Positions 1-12,492 of a DNA stretch of 64,000 nt are shown piece after piece. The number at the start of each line of letters is the position of its first letter. Position 1 is the stretch's first letter. Origin of the DNA: Chionoecetes opilio (taxonomy: Eukaryota; Arthropoda; Malacostraca; Decapoda; Majidae); the NCBI GenBank assembly GCA_016584305.1, contig JACEEZ010021678.1:1-64000 (forward strand), written 5' to 3'. Both the position numbers and the translations under genes were made by a program. The notes below the pieces were generated by a model that had not been told where the DNA came from, ran no database searches, and worked only from the letters and a program-made list of their open reading frames with translations.

Positions 1-2694
1 TTTTAATATAAAATAACGCTACAGTTTAAAAAGAAAACTATAAAAAAAAAAAACGTTTGCAATATCCCTTTTATATCCCATTAAAACCTTTACTCTTATT
101 TTAATAGTTTAATGTAATGTAAGACTTATAGTCCCAATTTTTCTAAAAAGAGGATTTATATTTAAATTTTGTAGGAAAACAGCATATATCACCGTAATGC
201 TAATTTTCATTAAAAACCACTTTTAGGGGTTTATAGCAATAGATAAGTAAATTCTTGTATATATACAATAACGCTACATTTTTACAAGAAACTAAAAAAA
301 CCTTGAAAATATACCGTTATATCACAATAAATAACCTCTTACTCTTTTTTTATAGCTTAAGAAATTTAAATACTTATGGTGAAAATTTTTTCTAAAAAGA
401 GGTTTTTATACTTAAATTTTGTGGGAAAACGCTATATATCCCCGATAACTACTAATATCTTGAAAACAAACATTTTAGGGGGTTTATAGAAATAGATAAG
501 TAAAAACTACTTATATATACAATAACGACAGTTTAAAAGAGATATGAAAAACGCTAGCAATATCCTTTATATCACAATAAATAACCTATTACTCTCTATT
601 TATTAGCTTAAGAATGTAACTACTGAAGGTGAAAATTTTTTTAAAAAAGAGGATTTTATACTTCAATTTGTGGAAAAACAGCTATATATCACCGAAATAG
701 CAATTCTAAAAACACTATATTTTATGGGTTTAGCAATATAATAATAAAACTCTTTTATTATACAAAACGGCAGTTACGAGAAATATAAAAACGTTTGGGC
801 TTACAGTTATTCACATAAAAAACCCCCTACTTTCTTTTTTATTAGCTTAAGTAATGTAGCTATTTATGGTGCAAATTATCAAAAAATTGGATTTCAACAT
901 AAATTTATAGGAAAACAGCTATATATCACCGATAACTTTTAAATATCATTGAAACAAAACTTTTATGGGTTTATAGAAATATATAAGTAAAACAACTTTT
1001 ATAATACAATAAGCTACGTTTACAAGAAACTATGAAAAACGCTTGCAATTACGTTATTCACTAAATAACCTCTTACTCTTATTTTTAAATAGTTTAAAGA
1101 AATTTAAAAGCTACTTTAGGAGCAAATTTTTCAAAAAAGAGGATTTTTATACTTCAATTTTGTGGGGAAAAAGTATATATCACCGATAACTAGCAAATAT
1201 CATTGAAAACAAACATTTTGGGGGGGTTTTTATAGAAATTAAATTTAAACTCTTTTATATCAAAACGCTACATTTTACAAGAAACTTAAAAAAACGCTTG
1301 CAAAATACAGTATATCACAATAAATAACCCTTACTCCTCTATTTAAAGCTTTATGTAATGTAAGCTACTTATAGGTGCAATTTTTCTAAAAAAAAATTTT
1401 TATATTCAATTTGTAGAAAAACTTTTTTAATACACCGTAACTAGCAAAAGCATAAAAAACCTACATTTTAGGTTTTATAGCAATAGAAAGAAAATATTGT
1501 TATATACAATAACGCTACGTTTACAAGAAACTCTAAAAAACGCTAGCAATTTACAGTTATACCTAAATCCCTTTTACTCTTTATTTATAGCTTTATGAAA
1601 TGAATATTTATAGGTCAAATTATTCTAAAAAGAGTTTTTTTATATTTAAATTTGTAGGAAAACAGTATATATACCGATAACGAAATATCCATTGAAACAA
1701 ACTTTTATGGGTTTATGAAATATGATAAGTAAAATCTTGTATATATCAATAACGCTACAGTTTACAAGAAATATAAAAAAACGCCTGCAATACCGTATAT
1801 AAAAATAATAACCATTCTCTTCTTTTATTAGCTTAAGTAAGAAATATTATAGGTAAAATTTTTTTCAAAAAGAGGTTTATATTTCAATTTTGGGGAAAAA
1901 ACTTTTAATATATCCCCGATAACTGCAATATCATTGAAAACCAACATTTTTGGGTTTTATAGCAATATGATAAGAAAAACTACTTGATATAACAAAAACG
2001 CTACAGTTTACAAGAAACTAGAAAAAACCTTGCAATATACCGTTATATCACAATAAATAACCTATTACTCTTCTATTATTAGCTTAATGAAAGAAAGCTA
2101 CTTATAGGGAAATTTTTATTCTAAAAAGGATTTTAACTTCATTTGTAGGAAAGCGCTAATATCCCCGATAACTAGCTAATATCTTTGAAAACAAAACATT
2201 TTAGGGTTTATAGCAATATGATAAAAAAAACTTTTAAATTTCAAAAAAGCTCAGTTTACAAGAAACTATGAAAAACGTTTTGCAAATACCGTTAATCACA
2301 AAAAAAATAACCTCTTACTTTCTTTTTATAGTTTTTATAATGTAACTACTTATGGGTGCAAAATTTTTCAAAAGAGGATTTTTACTTCAATTTGTGGAAA
2401 CGCAATATCACCGATCTAGTAATATCATTGAAAACAAAACTTTTAGGGTTTATAGCAAATGATATGAAAACCTTGTATTATAAAATAACGTACATTTTTA
2501 CAAAAAAACTTTTGAAAAACGATTGCAATTACCCGGTATATAACAATTAAATATCCTATTACTCTTCTATTCTTAGAAAGTAATGAAAGCTATTTATAGG
2601 TGCAAATTATTCAAAAAAAAAGGAGTTATATCAATTTGTGGGAAAATGCTTAATCACCGTAACTAAAAATCATCGAAAAAAAACATTTTGAGGG
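1..2694 (+). repeat. Monomer block B0: partial copy plus 10 monomers (noisy)
   Basis: Starts can be followed near 230, 482, 729, 970, 1228, 1473, 1710, 1954, 2207 and 2448. Ten copies occupy 2465 bp, a mean of 246 bp instead of 262, because of many single-base losses. Homopolymers are lengthened and cytosines in short motifs are often lost. The last two copies carry the ATATGAAAA and ACGATTGC variants also seen at 6.7-7.0 and 11.4-11.7 kb. Confidence 0.85.
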
Positions 2695-3451
2695 TATAAA
2701 CCTTTTTAAGGAAAATTTTCCTTCTATTAATGATATAACACAAGATTAACAAAAAACTATGAAAAAAAAAAAAAAATTTTTTTTTAAAAAAAAAAAATTT
2801 ATCACAATATAGAGTCTCAAATCCTATTATAACTTACATAGTTTAAATAGAAATTTCTAAGGAAAAAAAATAAAACACTTTTAAATTTTCTCTATAAAAA
2901 GGGGTGAAAAAGTAAATTTTCGAATTTTTTAAAACCTTCAAAAATACTTTAAAAAACACTTGAAAAAACTTTTTTTTTGAGAATAAAATTTATAATAAAT
3001 TCATGAAAAATAATATTTTAAGCTTTTAAATTATAAAATATATTTGTAAAAAGTTAATAAGTAAAATTTTTGCATTTTTAAGGCTTTAAAAAAAGCATTA
3101 AAATACTTGGGAAAAAAACGTTTTTTTTTAGGTTTAAATTGCTACCTAAATTTCTAAAAATCAATTTTTAGCTCATAACATTGGAAAATGTATTGTGTAA
3201 AAGTGCTGAAAAAGTAAAATTTCGACATTTTTTAGCCTTACAAAAAAACATAAAATTTGAAAAAACATTTTTTTCAGATTAAATTGATATCTAAATTTCT
3301 AAAAAAATAATATTTTAGCTATAATTTTTGTAAAATATAGTTGTAGCAAATAAAAAGTTTTTACTACGATATAAAAAAAATATACTTCAATTTGTAAAAA
3401 AAAAAATCTTCATGATACTAGTAAAAAAATTTGAAAAACACATTTTAAGGG
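2695..3451 (+). repeat. Long unit LU1 (noisy, E subfamily)
   Basis: It has the head GAGTCTCAAA..., three sub-repeats and the tail ending in TTTTAAGG. The variant CTAAGGAAAAAAAA in the head matches LU5 (11.88 kb) and partly LU3, linking these three. The stretch at 2770-2808 has collapsed into runs of A and T, very probably a bad consensus. Confidence 0.85.
2762..2799. other. Homopolymer A/T/A runs inside LU1
   Basis: Runs of A, T and A replace the segment that in other long units contains CACGTATAATATACAATTG. No other copy has such runs, so low-quality consensus is the simplest explanation. Confidence 0.6.
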
Positions 3452-4960
3452 TTTAAGAAATATGATAAGAAAAACTACTTGTATAAAACAAAACGCTACA
3501 GTTTAAAAGAAACTATAAAAAAACCTTGAAATATACCGTTATTCACAAAAATAACCCTTTTATTTCTTTTTAATAGCTTAATGTAATGAAAGCTACTTAT
3601 GGGTGCAAATTTTTTAAAAAAGATTTTATTTTTAAATTTGTAGGGAAAACATTATATTCACCGATACCTAGAAATATCTTTAAAAAACAAAACTTTTTTG
3701 GGGTTTATACAATATGATAAAAAAAATACTTTTTAAAATTTTTAAAATAACGTAATTTTTAAAAGAAACATAAAAAAACGCTTGCAATATACTTTTAATA
3801 ACAAAAAATAACCTATTACTCTTTATTATTAGCTTAATTAATAAAACTATTTATAGGGCTCTTACTCAAAAAAGAGGATTTTATACTTCAATATAAGGAA
3901 AAACAGCTAACATCACCGATAATAGCGTATCTTTAAAAACACAACTTTTATGGGTTTATAGCAATAGATAATAAAACTACTTGTATTATAAAATAATCCC
4001 ACATTTTTACAAGAAACTTGAAAAACGCTAAAAAATTTACCGTTATATAACAATAAAAACCTATTACCTTATTTATTAGCTTAATGAATTAAGCTTTATA
4101 GTGCAATTATTTTAAAAAAAGGATTTTTATTTTAAATTTTTGTGGGGAAAAAAAGCAATAGCACCGATAAAGTTTATATCATTGAAAAAATACATTTTAT
4201 GGGTTTATAGCAATATGAAAAAGAAAAACTACTTTATATATACAATACCGCTCAGTTTACAAGAAATATAAAAAACGCTTGCAATATACGTTATATCACA
4301 ATAAAAACCCTCTTACTTTTTATTAAATGTTTATTTAATGTAGGACTTATAGGTGCAAATATTCTAAAAAGAGGATTTTAACTTCAATTTGTAGGAAAAA
4401 GATATATCACCGAAAAACTAGCTAATATCATTGAAACACTACTTTTTATGGGTTTATAGCAATATGAAAGAAAAACTATTTTATATATACAAAAACGCAA
4501 CATTTACAAGAAACAAAATTTAAAAGCTTCAATAACAGTTAATACAAAAAAACCCTTTTATCCTTTTTTTAATAGTTTATGTAAAAAAAGCTACTTATAG
4601 GTGAAAAATTATTCAAAAAAAGGGGATTTTATATTCAATTTGAAGGAAAACAGCTATATATCACGATAACTACTAATATCATTGAAAACAACATTTTAGG
4701 GTTTATAGCAATATGATAAGAAAAACTATTTGAAATTTAACAAAAAACGCTACTTTTTAAAAAGAAACTTGAAAAACGATTGCAATATATCGTTATATAA
4801 CAAAAAATAACCTATTACTTTTCTATTTATTAGTTTAAATGAAATGAAAGCTATTTATAGGTGAAAATTTATTCTAAAAAAAGGATTGTATACTTCAATT
4901 TGGGGGGAAAAACAGTTAATCCCCAAACTAGCTAAAATCATTAAAAAGAACAATTTTGGG
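3452..4960 (+). repeat. Monomer block B1: 6 monomers (noisy)
   Basis: Starts lie near 3452, 3706, 3951, 4202, 4447 and 4698; mean length 251 bp. The loss of single bases resembles block B0. The monomer just before LU2 carries TTGGGGGGAAAAACAG, apparently a lengthened form of the TTTGGAGGAAAACAG variant that precedes the C-subfamily long units. Confidence 0.85.
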
Positions 4961-5715
4961 TTTTAAAGCTTATCAAAAGAAAATTCTTTCTATTAATGAA
5001 TAACATAAATTAACAAGAAACTATGAAAAAAAACGTATAAATAAAATTTTATCACAATTAATCAAACTCCTTTTATAAGTTTACGTATTTTTAAAATAGA
5101 AATATCAAACGAAAAAAAACTATAATCCCCACATTTTGAATTTCTCTATAAAAAAAAGGGCTGAATTTTAAATTTTTGAATTTTTTAGCCGTAAAAAATC
5201 ATAAAACACTAAAAAAAACGTTGTTTTGATGAATAAAATTGATACATAAATTTCATGAAAAATACTATTTTAAAAGCTTTTAATATTTAAAATATAATTG
5301 TGTAAAAGTGCTAAAAATTAAATTTTGCCCTTTTTTAAGGCTTTCAAAAATGCATTAAAAATTTTGAAAAAACGTTTTTATTAGGAAAAAAATGATACAA
5401 AATTTCATGAAAATGCATATTTTTAGCTCATAACTTTGAAAAAATTGTTGTTTAAAAGTGCTAAATAATGTAAAATTTCGACTTTTTTTTAGCCTTAAAA
5501 AAAACATTGAAATACTTAAAAAAACATTGTTTTCAGTTTAAAAATTGATATCTAAATTTCATAAAAAATACATATTTTTAGCTTTTAATTTTGAAAAAAT
5601 ATGTTGTAGCAAAATCAAAAGCTATTAGTATATTTTTAAAAAAATATTAATTTGTAAAAAAAAAAAAAACTTCACTAAATTACAAAAATCATTAAAAACA
5701 CTACATTTTTAAGGG
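4961..5715 (+). repeat. Long unit LU2 (noisy, C subfamily)
   Basis: It has three sub-repeats. The variants AAATTTTATCACAAT in the head and AGCCGT after the first dyad place it with LU6, LU7, LU9, LU15 and LU24. It is followed by the GATAAATAAATCTAC monomer variant that also follows LU4, LU6 and LU7. Confidence 0.8.
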
Positions 5716-6995
5716 TTTATAGGAATTGATAAATAAATCTACTTGAATTTATACAAAACGCTACATTTTAAAAGGGAAACTATAAAAAAACACTTGCAAA
5801 AACAGTTATATCACAAAAATAACCTTTTTTCCCCTTATTTAATAGCTTAGTAGAAAGCTATTTATAGGTGCAAATTTTTCTAAAAAGGGTTTTTTATACT
5901 TCAATTTTTAGAAAAACATTTTATCACCGATAATACCAAATAGCATTGAAAACACTACTTTTATGGTTTTAAGCAATATGATAGAAAAATACTTATATAA
6001 CAATAACGCTACAGTTTACAAGAAACTCTGAAAAACGCTAGAAATATACAGTTATATCAAAAATAAAAAACCCTTTTTTTCCCCTTTTTAAAATAGCTTT
6101 AGTAAGTAAGCTATTTTGGGTGCAATTATTCTAAAAAGAGATTTTTTTTATTAAATTTTGTGGAAAACAGCTATATAACCGATAACTAGCAAATTCATTG
6201 AAAACACAACATTTTATGGGTTTATAGCAATATGATAAGTAAAACTACTTGTATATATACAATAACGCTACAGTTTACAAGAAACTATGAAAAACGCTTG
6301 CAATATACCGTTATATCACAATAAATAACCTATTACTCTTCTATTTATTAGCTTAATGTAATGTAAGCTACTTATAGGTGCAATTTATTCTAAAAAGAGG
6401 ATTTTATACTTCATTTTGTAGGAAAGCAGCTATATATCACCGATAACTAGCTAATATCATTGAAAACACAACATTTTATGGGTTTATAGCAATATGATAA
6501 GTAAAACTACTTGTATATATACAATAAAGCTACAGTTTACAAGAAACTATGAAAAACGCTTGCAATATACCGTTATATCACAATAAATAACCTCTTACTC
6601 TTCTATTTAATAGTTTTATATAATGTAAGCTACTTATAGGTGCAAATTATTCTAAAAAGAGGATTTTATACTTCAATTTGTAGGAAAACAGCTATATATC
6701 ACCGATAACTAGCTAATATCATTGAAAACACAACATTTTATGGGTTTATAGCAATATGATATGTAAAACTACTTGTATATATACAATAACGCTACAGTTT
6801 ACAAGAAACTATGAAAAACGATTGCAATATACCGGTATATAACAATAAAACCTATTACTCTTCTATTATTAGCTTAATGTAATGTAAGCTACTTATAGGT
6901 GCAAATTATTCTAAAAAAGGATTGTAATTCAATTGTAGGAAAACGCTATATATCACCGATAACTAGCTAAAATCATGAAAAGAACACATTTGAGG
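5716..6995 (+). repeat. Monomer block B2: 5 monomers
   Basis: Noisy until about 6190, then clean, with starts at 6221, 6483 and 6745 exactly 262 bp apart. Diagnostic changes (CTTCATTTTG, GGAAAGCAGC, AATAAAGCTAC, TAGTTTTATATAATG, GATATGTAAAAC) recur in order 4705 bp downstream in block B4, so the two blocks are copies. Confidence 0.9.
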
Positions 6996-7736
6996 TATAA
7001 AGCCATTATTTAAAAATTTTCCTTCTATTAAATTTTTGATATTTAACACAAGAAATTACAAAGAAACTATGAAAAACAGTATAATTACAATTTCACAATT
7101 AGCTCAAACTCCATTAACTTGTAGTTAAAATAAAATTCAGAAAAAAAATATAATACACATTTTAATTTCTTATAAAGGGTGATAATGTCAATTTGAATTT
7201 TAGCTTCAAAATCATTAAAACCTGAAAAGTGTTTAGAATAAAATTGATACATAATTTCATGAAAAATACATATTTTAGCTCTTAACATTATAAAATGATA
7301 GTTGTGTAAAAGTGCTGATAATGTCAAATTTTGAACATTTTAAGCTTTCAAAAAGCATTAAATACTGAAAAAACGATTGTTTTAGGATAAAATTGTATCC
7401 TAAATTTCATGAAATCATATTTTTAGCTCATAACATTGGTAAAATTAGTGTGTAAAAAAAGTGATGATAATATCAAATTTCGTAGATAAGCTTACACGAT
7501 AACTAGCTAAAATACATTGAAAAAACACATTTTAGGTTCATAAGCAATTATATAAGTAAATTTCTATTATGAAAAACACAGATTTTACATAAATATGAAA
7601 AAACTAATATACATGTACAATATATCTAAAAGCTATTATAAGCTACAGTAGTATTAAAAGAATATACTTCAATTTGTAGAAAAAAAATAAACTATCACGA
7701 TAACTAGCTAAAATAATTGAAAACTACATTTTAAGG
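6996..7736 (+). repeat. Long unit LU3, rearranged
   Basis: The head and first two sub-repeats are recognisable. The third begins (GATGATAATATCAAATTTCG to about 7480) and is then replaced. The replacement reads first like the tail of a long unit (CGATAACTAGCTAAAATACA), then like a monomer or long-unit head, and finally rejoins the normal tail near 7640. See the entry for 7482-7660. Confidence 0.75.
7482..7660 (+). repeat. Chimeric segment inside LU3
   Basis: In place of the third sub-repeat there is tail-type sequence (ACTAGCTAAAATACATTG, ACATTTTAGGTTCATAAGC), head-type sequence (ATAAGTAAATTTCTATTATG), then ATACATGTACAATATAT and AAGCTATTATAAGCTACAG. This looks like an internal tail-to-head junction, as would follow deletion or exchange between two neighbouring units. 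Surrounding noise limits the exact breakpoints. Confidence 0.6.
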
Positions 7737-9728
7737 TTTATAGCAATATGATAAGTAAAACTACTTGTATATAAAAACGTACAGTTTACAAGAAAACTAT
7801 GAAAAACACTGCAATATACCGTTTATATCACAATAAATAACCTCTTATCTTCTATTTAATAGCTAATGTAATGTAATTACTTATAGTGCAATTTTCTAAA
7901 AGAGGATTTTATACTTCAATTTGTAGGAAAACAGTTATATTCACGATAACTAGCTAATATCATGAAAACACAACATTTTATGGGTTTATGCAATATGATA
8001 AGTAAAATATTGTATATATACAATAACGCTACAGTTTACACAAGAAACTATGAAAAAACTTGCAATATACCGTTATATCAACAATAAATAACCTATTACT
8101 CTTCTATTAATTAGCTTAAGTAATGTAAGCTACTTATAGGTGCATTTACTCTAGAAAAGAGGATTTATACTTCAATTGTAGGAAAACAGCTATACATCAC
8201 CGATAACTAGCTAATATCATTGAAAACACTACATTTTATGGTTTATAGCAATATGATAAGTAAAACTACTTGTATATATACAATAACGCTACAGTTTACA
8301 AGAAACTATGAAAAACGCTAGCAATATACCGTTATATCACAATAAATAACCTCTTACTCTTCTATTTATATAGCTTAATGTAATGTAAGCTACTTATAGG
8401 TGCAAATTTTTTAAAAAGAGGATTTTATACTTCAATTTGTAGGAAAACAGTATATATCACCGATAACTAGCTATATCATTGAAAACACAACATTTTATGG
8501 GTTTATAGCAATATGATAAGTAAAACTACTTGTATATATACAATACCGCTACAGTTTACAAGAAACTATGAAAAACGCTTGCAATATACGTTATATAACA
8601 ATAAATAACCTATTACTCTTCTATTTATTAGCTTATGTAATGTAAGCTACTTATAGGTGCAAATTATTCTAAAAAGAGGATTTTATACTTCAATTTGTAG
8701 GAAAACAGCTATATATCACCGATAACTAGCTAATATCATTGAAAACACTACATTTTATGGGTTTATAGCAATATGATAAGTAAAACTACTTTATATATAC
8801 AATAACGCAACAGTTTACAAGAAACTAGTAAAACGCTTGCAATATACAGTTATATCACAATAAATAACCTTTACTCTTCTATTTATAGCTTAATGTAATA
8901 AAAGCTACTTATAGGTGCAAATTATTCTAAAAAGAGGATTTTATACTTCAATTTGTAGGAAAACAGCTATATATCACCGATAACTAGCTAATATCATTGA
9001 AAACACACATTTTATGGGTTTATAGCAATATGATAAGTAAAACTACTTTTATATATACAATACGCTACAGTTTACAAGAAACTATGAAAAAACGCTTGCA
9101 ATATACGTTATATCACAATAAATAACCTCTTACTCTTCTATTTATTAGCTTATGTAATGTAAGCTACTTATAGGTGCAAATTATTCTAAAAAAGGATTTA
9201 TACTTCAATTTGGTAGGAAAACAGCTATATATCACCGATAACTAGTATATCATTGAACAACTTTATGGTTTAGCATATGATAGAAACTCTTATATATACA
9301 ATAACGCAAACAGTTTAAAGAAACTAGTAAACGCTGCAAATACAGTTATATCACAATAAAGTAACATCTCTTCTATTAATAGTATGTAATAAGCTACTTA
9401 TAGGCAAATTATTAAAAGAGGATTATACTCAATTGAAGGAAAACACGTATATATACGATAATTGCTAATATCATTGAAAACCAACATCTTTATATTGGGT
9501 GTTTAGCAAATATGAAAGTAAAACTACTGATATAACATAACCTACAGTTACAAAACTATGAAAATTTGCAATATATCATAAACAAATAAATAACTATACT
9601 CTTTCATTTTTAGCTTAAGTATATGTAAACTACTTATAAGGTTGCAAATTTCTAAAAAAGGATTGATACTAATTTGAGGAAAACACTAATATTACCAAAC
9701 TAGCTAATATCATGAAAAACACATTGTG
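7737..9728 (+). repeat. Monomer block B3: 8 monomers
   Basis: Clean from about 8100 to 9230 (starts 8242, 8502, 8762, 9019), then abruptly deletion-rich to the end, where two monomers shrink to about 230 bp. The change at about 9240 falls inside a monomer, at AACTAG-TATATCATTG, with no repeat boundary. Confidence 0.85.
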
Positions 9729-10149
9729 TATAAAGCATTATATAAGTAAATTTTACTTTATTAAGGTTTACATAAATGCATTAAAAACTATGAAAAACGT
9801 ATATATACATTTAGATACAATTAGATACCTAAATTTCTATTGAAAGCTTAAGTGTTTTAGCTACGAAACAATTATAAAAATTTGAATTTTGTAGAAAAAA
9901 GGCTGAATAATATCAATTTGACATTTTTTAGCCTTTCAAAAATACATTAAACTACTTGAAAAAACTGTTGTTCGAGAATTAAAATTGATTCTAAATTTCA
10001 TGAAAAATACATATTTTTAGCTCTTAATTTGATAAATATATTGTAGAAAAGTCTAATAAGTATTTGCATTATTTAAAGAAATCATACTCAATTTAGAAAA
10101 GAAAAAACTTATATAATTAGATAAACATTGAAAACACACATATTAAGGT
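9729..10149 (+). repeat. Long unit LU4, contracted to one sub-repeat
   Basis: Only 421 bp instead of ~781. It has a degraded head, then one sub-repeat that starts like sub-repeat 1 (GGCTGAATAATATCAA at ~9904) and ends like sub-repeat 3 (TTTTTAGCTCTTAATTTG, TATATTGTAG), then the usual tail. Loss of two 155-bp copies accounts for about 310 of the 360 missing bases; the rest is scattered small deletions. The following GATAATAAATCTAC monomer suggests it belongs to the C subfamily. Confidence 0.75.
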
Positions 10150-11712
10150 TTTATAGGAAATTGATAATAAATCTACTTGTATATATACAAATAACGCTAA
10201 GTTTACAAGAAACTATGAAAAACACTTGCAATAATACAGTTATATCACAATAAATAACCTCTATTCCTTATATTAATAGCTTTATGTAATGTAAGCTACT
10301 ATAGTGCAAATTTTTCTAAAAAGAGGATTTATACTTCAATTTGTAGAAAAACAGTATATATCACCGATAACTAGCTAATACATTGAAAACACTACATTTT
10401 ATGGGTTTATAGCAATATGATAAGTAAAACTACTTGTATATATACAATAACGCTACAGTTTACAAGAAACTCATGAAAAACGCTGCAAAATACAGTTATA
10501 TCACAATAAATAACCTCTTACTCCTCTATTTAATAGCTTTATGTAATGTAAGCTACTTATAGGTGCAAATTTTTCTAAAAAGAGATTTTATACTTCAATT
10601 TGTAGGAAAACAGTATATATCACCGATAACTAGCTAATAGCATTGAAAACACTACATTTTATGGTTTATAGCAATATGATAAGTAAAACTACTTGTATAT
10701 ATACAATAACGCTACAGTTTACAAGAAACTCTGAAAAACGCTGCAATATACAGTTATATCAACAATAAATAACCTATTACTCTTTTTTTAATAGCTTAAT
10801 GTAATGTAAGCTACTTATAGGTGAAAATTTTTCTAAAAAGAGGATTTTATACTTCAATTTGTAGGAAAACAGTTATATATCACCGATAACTAGCTAATAT
10901 CATTGAAAACACAACATTTTATGGGTTTATAGCAATATGATAAGTAAAACTACTTGTATATATACAATAACGCTACAGTTTACAAGAAACTATGAAAAAC
11001 GCTTGCAATATACCGTTATATCACAATAAATAACCTATTACTCTTCTATTTATTAGCTTAATGTAATGTAAGCTACTTATAGGTGCAATTTATTCTAAAA
11101 AGAGGATTTTATACTTCATTTTGTAGGAAAGCAGCTATATATCACCGATAACTAGCTAATATCATTGAAAACACAACATTTTATGGGTTTATAGCAATAT
11201 GATAAGTAAAACTACTTGTATATATACAATAAAGCTACAGTTTACAAGAAACTATGAAAAACGCTTGCAATATACAGTTATATCACAATAAATAACCTCT
11301 TACTCTTCTATTTAATAGTTTTATATAATGTAAGCTACTTATAGGTGCAAATTATTCTAAAAAGAGGATTTTATACTTCAATTTGTAAGAAAACAGCTAT
11401 ATATCACCGATAACTAGCTAATATCATTGAAAACACAACATTTTATGGGTTTATAGCAATATGATATGTAAAACTACTTGTATATATACAATAACGCTAC
11501 AGTTTACAAGAAACTATGAAAAACGATTGCAATATACCGGTATATAACAATAAATATCCTATTACTCTTCTATTCATTAGCTTAATGTAATGTAAGCTAC
11601 TTATAGGTGCAAATTATTCTAAAAAAAAGGATTGTATATATCAATTTGTAGGAAAACTGCTATATATCACCGATAACTAGCTAAAATCATCGAAAAGAAC
11701 ACATTTTGAGGG
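10150..11712 (+). repeat. Monomer block B4: 6 monomers (clean)
   Basis: Starts at 10926, 11188 and 11450 are exactly 262 bp apart. The last copies duplicate block B2 at a constant offset of 4705 bp, including the variants GGAAAGCAGC, AATAAAGCTAC and GATATGTAAAAC. The final copy has AAATATCCTATTACTC, also found at 2550 in block B0. Confidence 0.93.
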
Positions 11713-12492
11713 TATAAAGCATTATTATAAGGTAAATTCCTTCTATTAATGATATAACACAAGAATTAACAAGAAACTATGAAAAACACGTATAATATAC
11801 AATTGTATCACAATATAGAGTCTCAAACTCCTATTATAAGCTTACAGTAGTTTAAAATAGAAATTTCTAAGGAAAAAAAATATAATAACACATTTTGAAT
11901 TTCTCTATCAAAAAAGGGGTGAATAATGTCAATTTTCGACATTTTTTAGCCCTTCAAAAATACATTAAAACACTTGAAAAAACGTTGTTTTGATGAATAA
12001 AATTGATACATAAATTTCATGAAAAATACATATTTTAAGCTCTTAACATTATAAAATATAGTTGTGTAAAAGTGCTGAATAATGTCAAATTTTGACATTT
12101 TTAAGGCTTTCAAAAATGCATTAAAATACTTGAAAAAACGTTGTTTTTAGGATTAAAATTGCTACCTAAATTTCATGAAAATGCATATTTTTAGCTCATA
12201 ACATTGGAAAATGTAGTTGTGTAAAAGTGCTGAATAATGTCAAATTTCGACATTTTTTAGCCTTACAAAAAAACATTAAAATACTTGAAAAAACATTGTT
12301 TTCAGATTAAAATTGATATCTAAATTTCATGAAAAATACATATTTTTAGCTATTAATTTTGTAAAATATAGTTGTAGCAAATATCAAAAGCTATTTAGCT
12401 ACAGATATAAAGAAATATACTTCAATTTGTAGAAAAAAAAAACTCTTCACTGATAACTAGCTAAAATAATTGAAAACACTACATTTTAAGGG
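11713..12492 (+). repeat. Long unit LU5 (clean, E subfamily)
   Basis: Complete at 780 bp with all three sub-repeats and dyads. The head carries TTTCTAAGGAAAAAAAATAT where most copies have TTTCTAACGAAAACAACTAT, a change shared with LU1 and partly with LU3. Confidence 0.93.

Noticed and set aside
2356..2550. 64-codon plus-strand open frame, and similar short frames at 20945-21142, 31926-32117 and 59964-60263
   Set aside because: Each lies within noisy monomers or long units and disappears in clean copies.
7085..7327. Minus-strand open frames at 7085-7327, 25313-25498, 51506-51850 and 62931-63215 with a similar MYQFY peptide
   Set aside because: The similarity comes from the same long-unit sub-repeat being translated each time, not from a protein family; the frames differ in length and are broken in clean copies.
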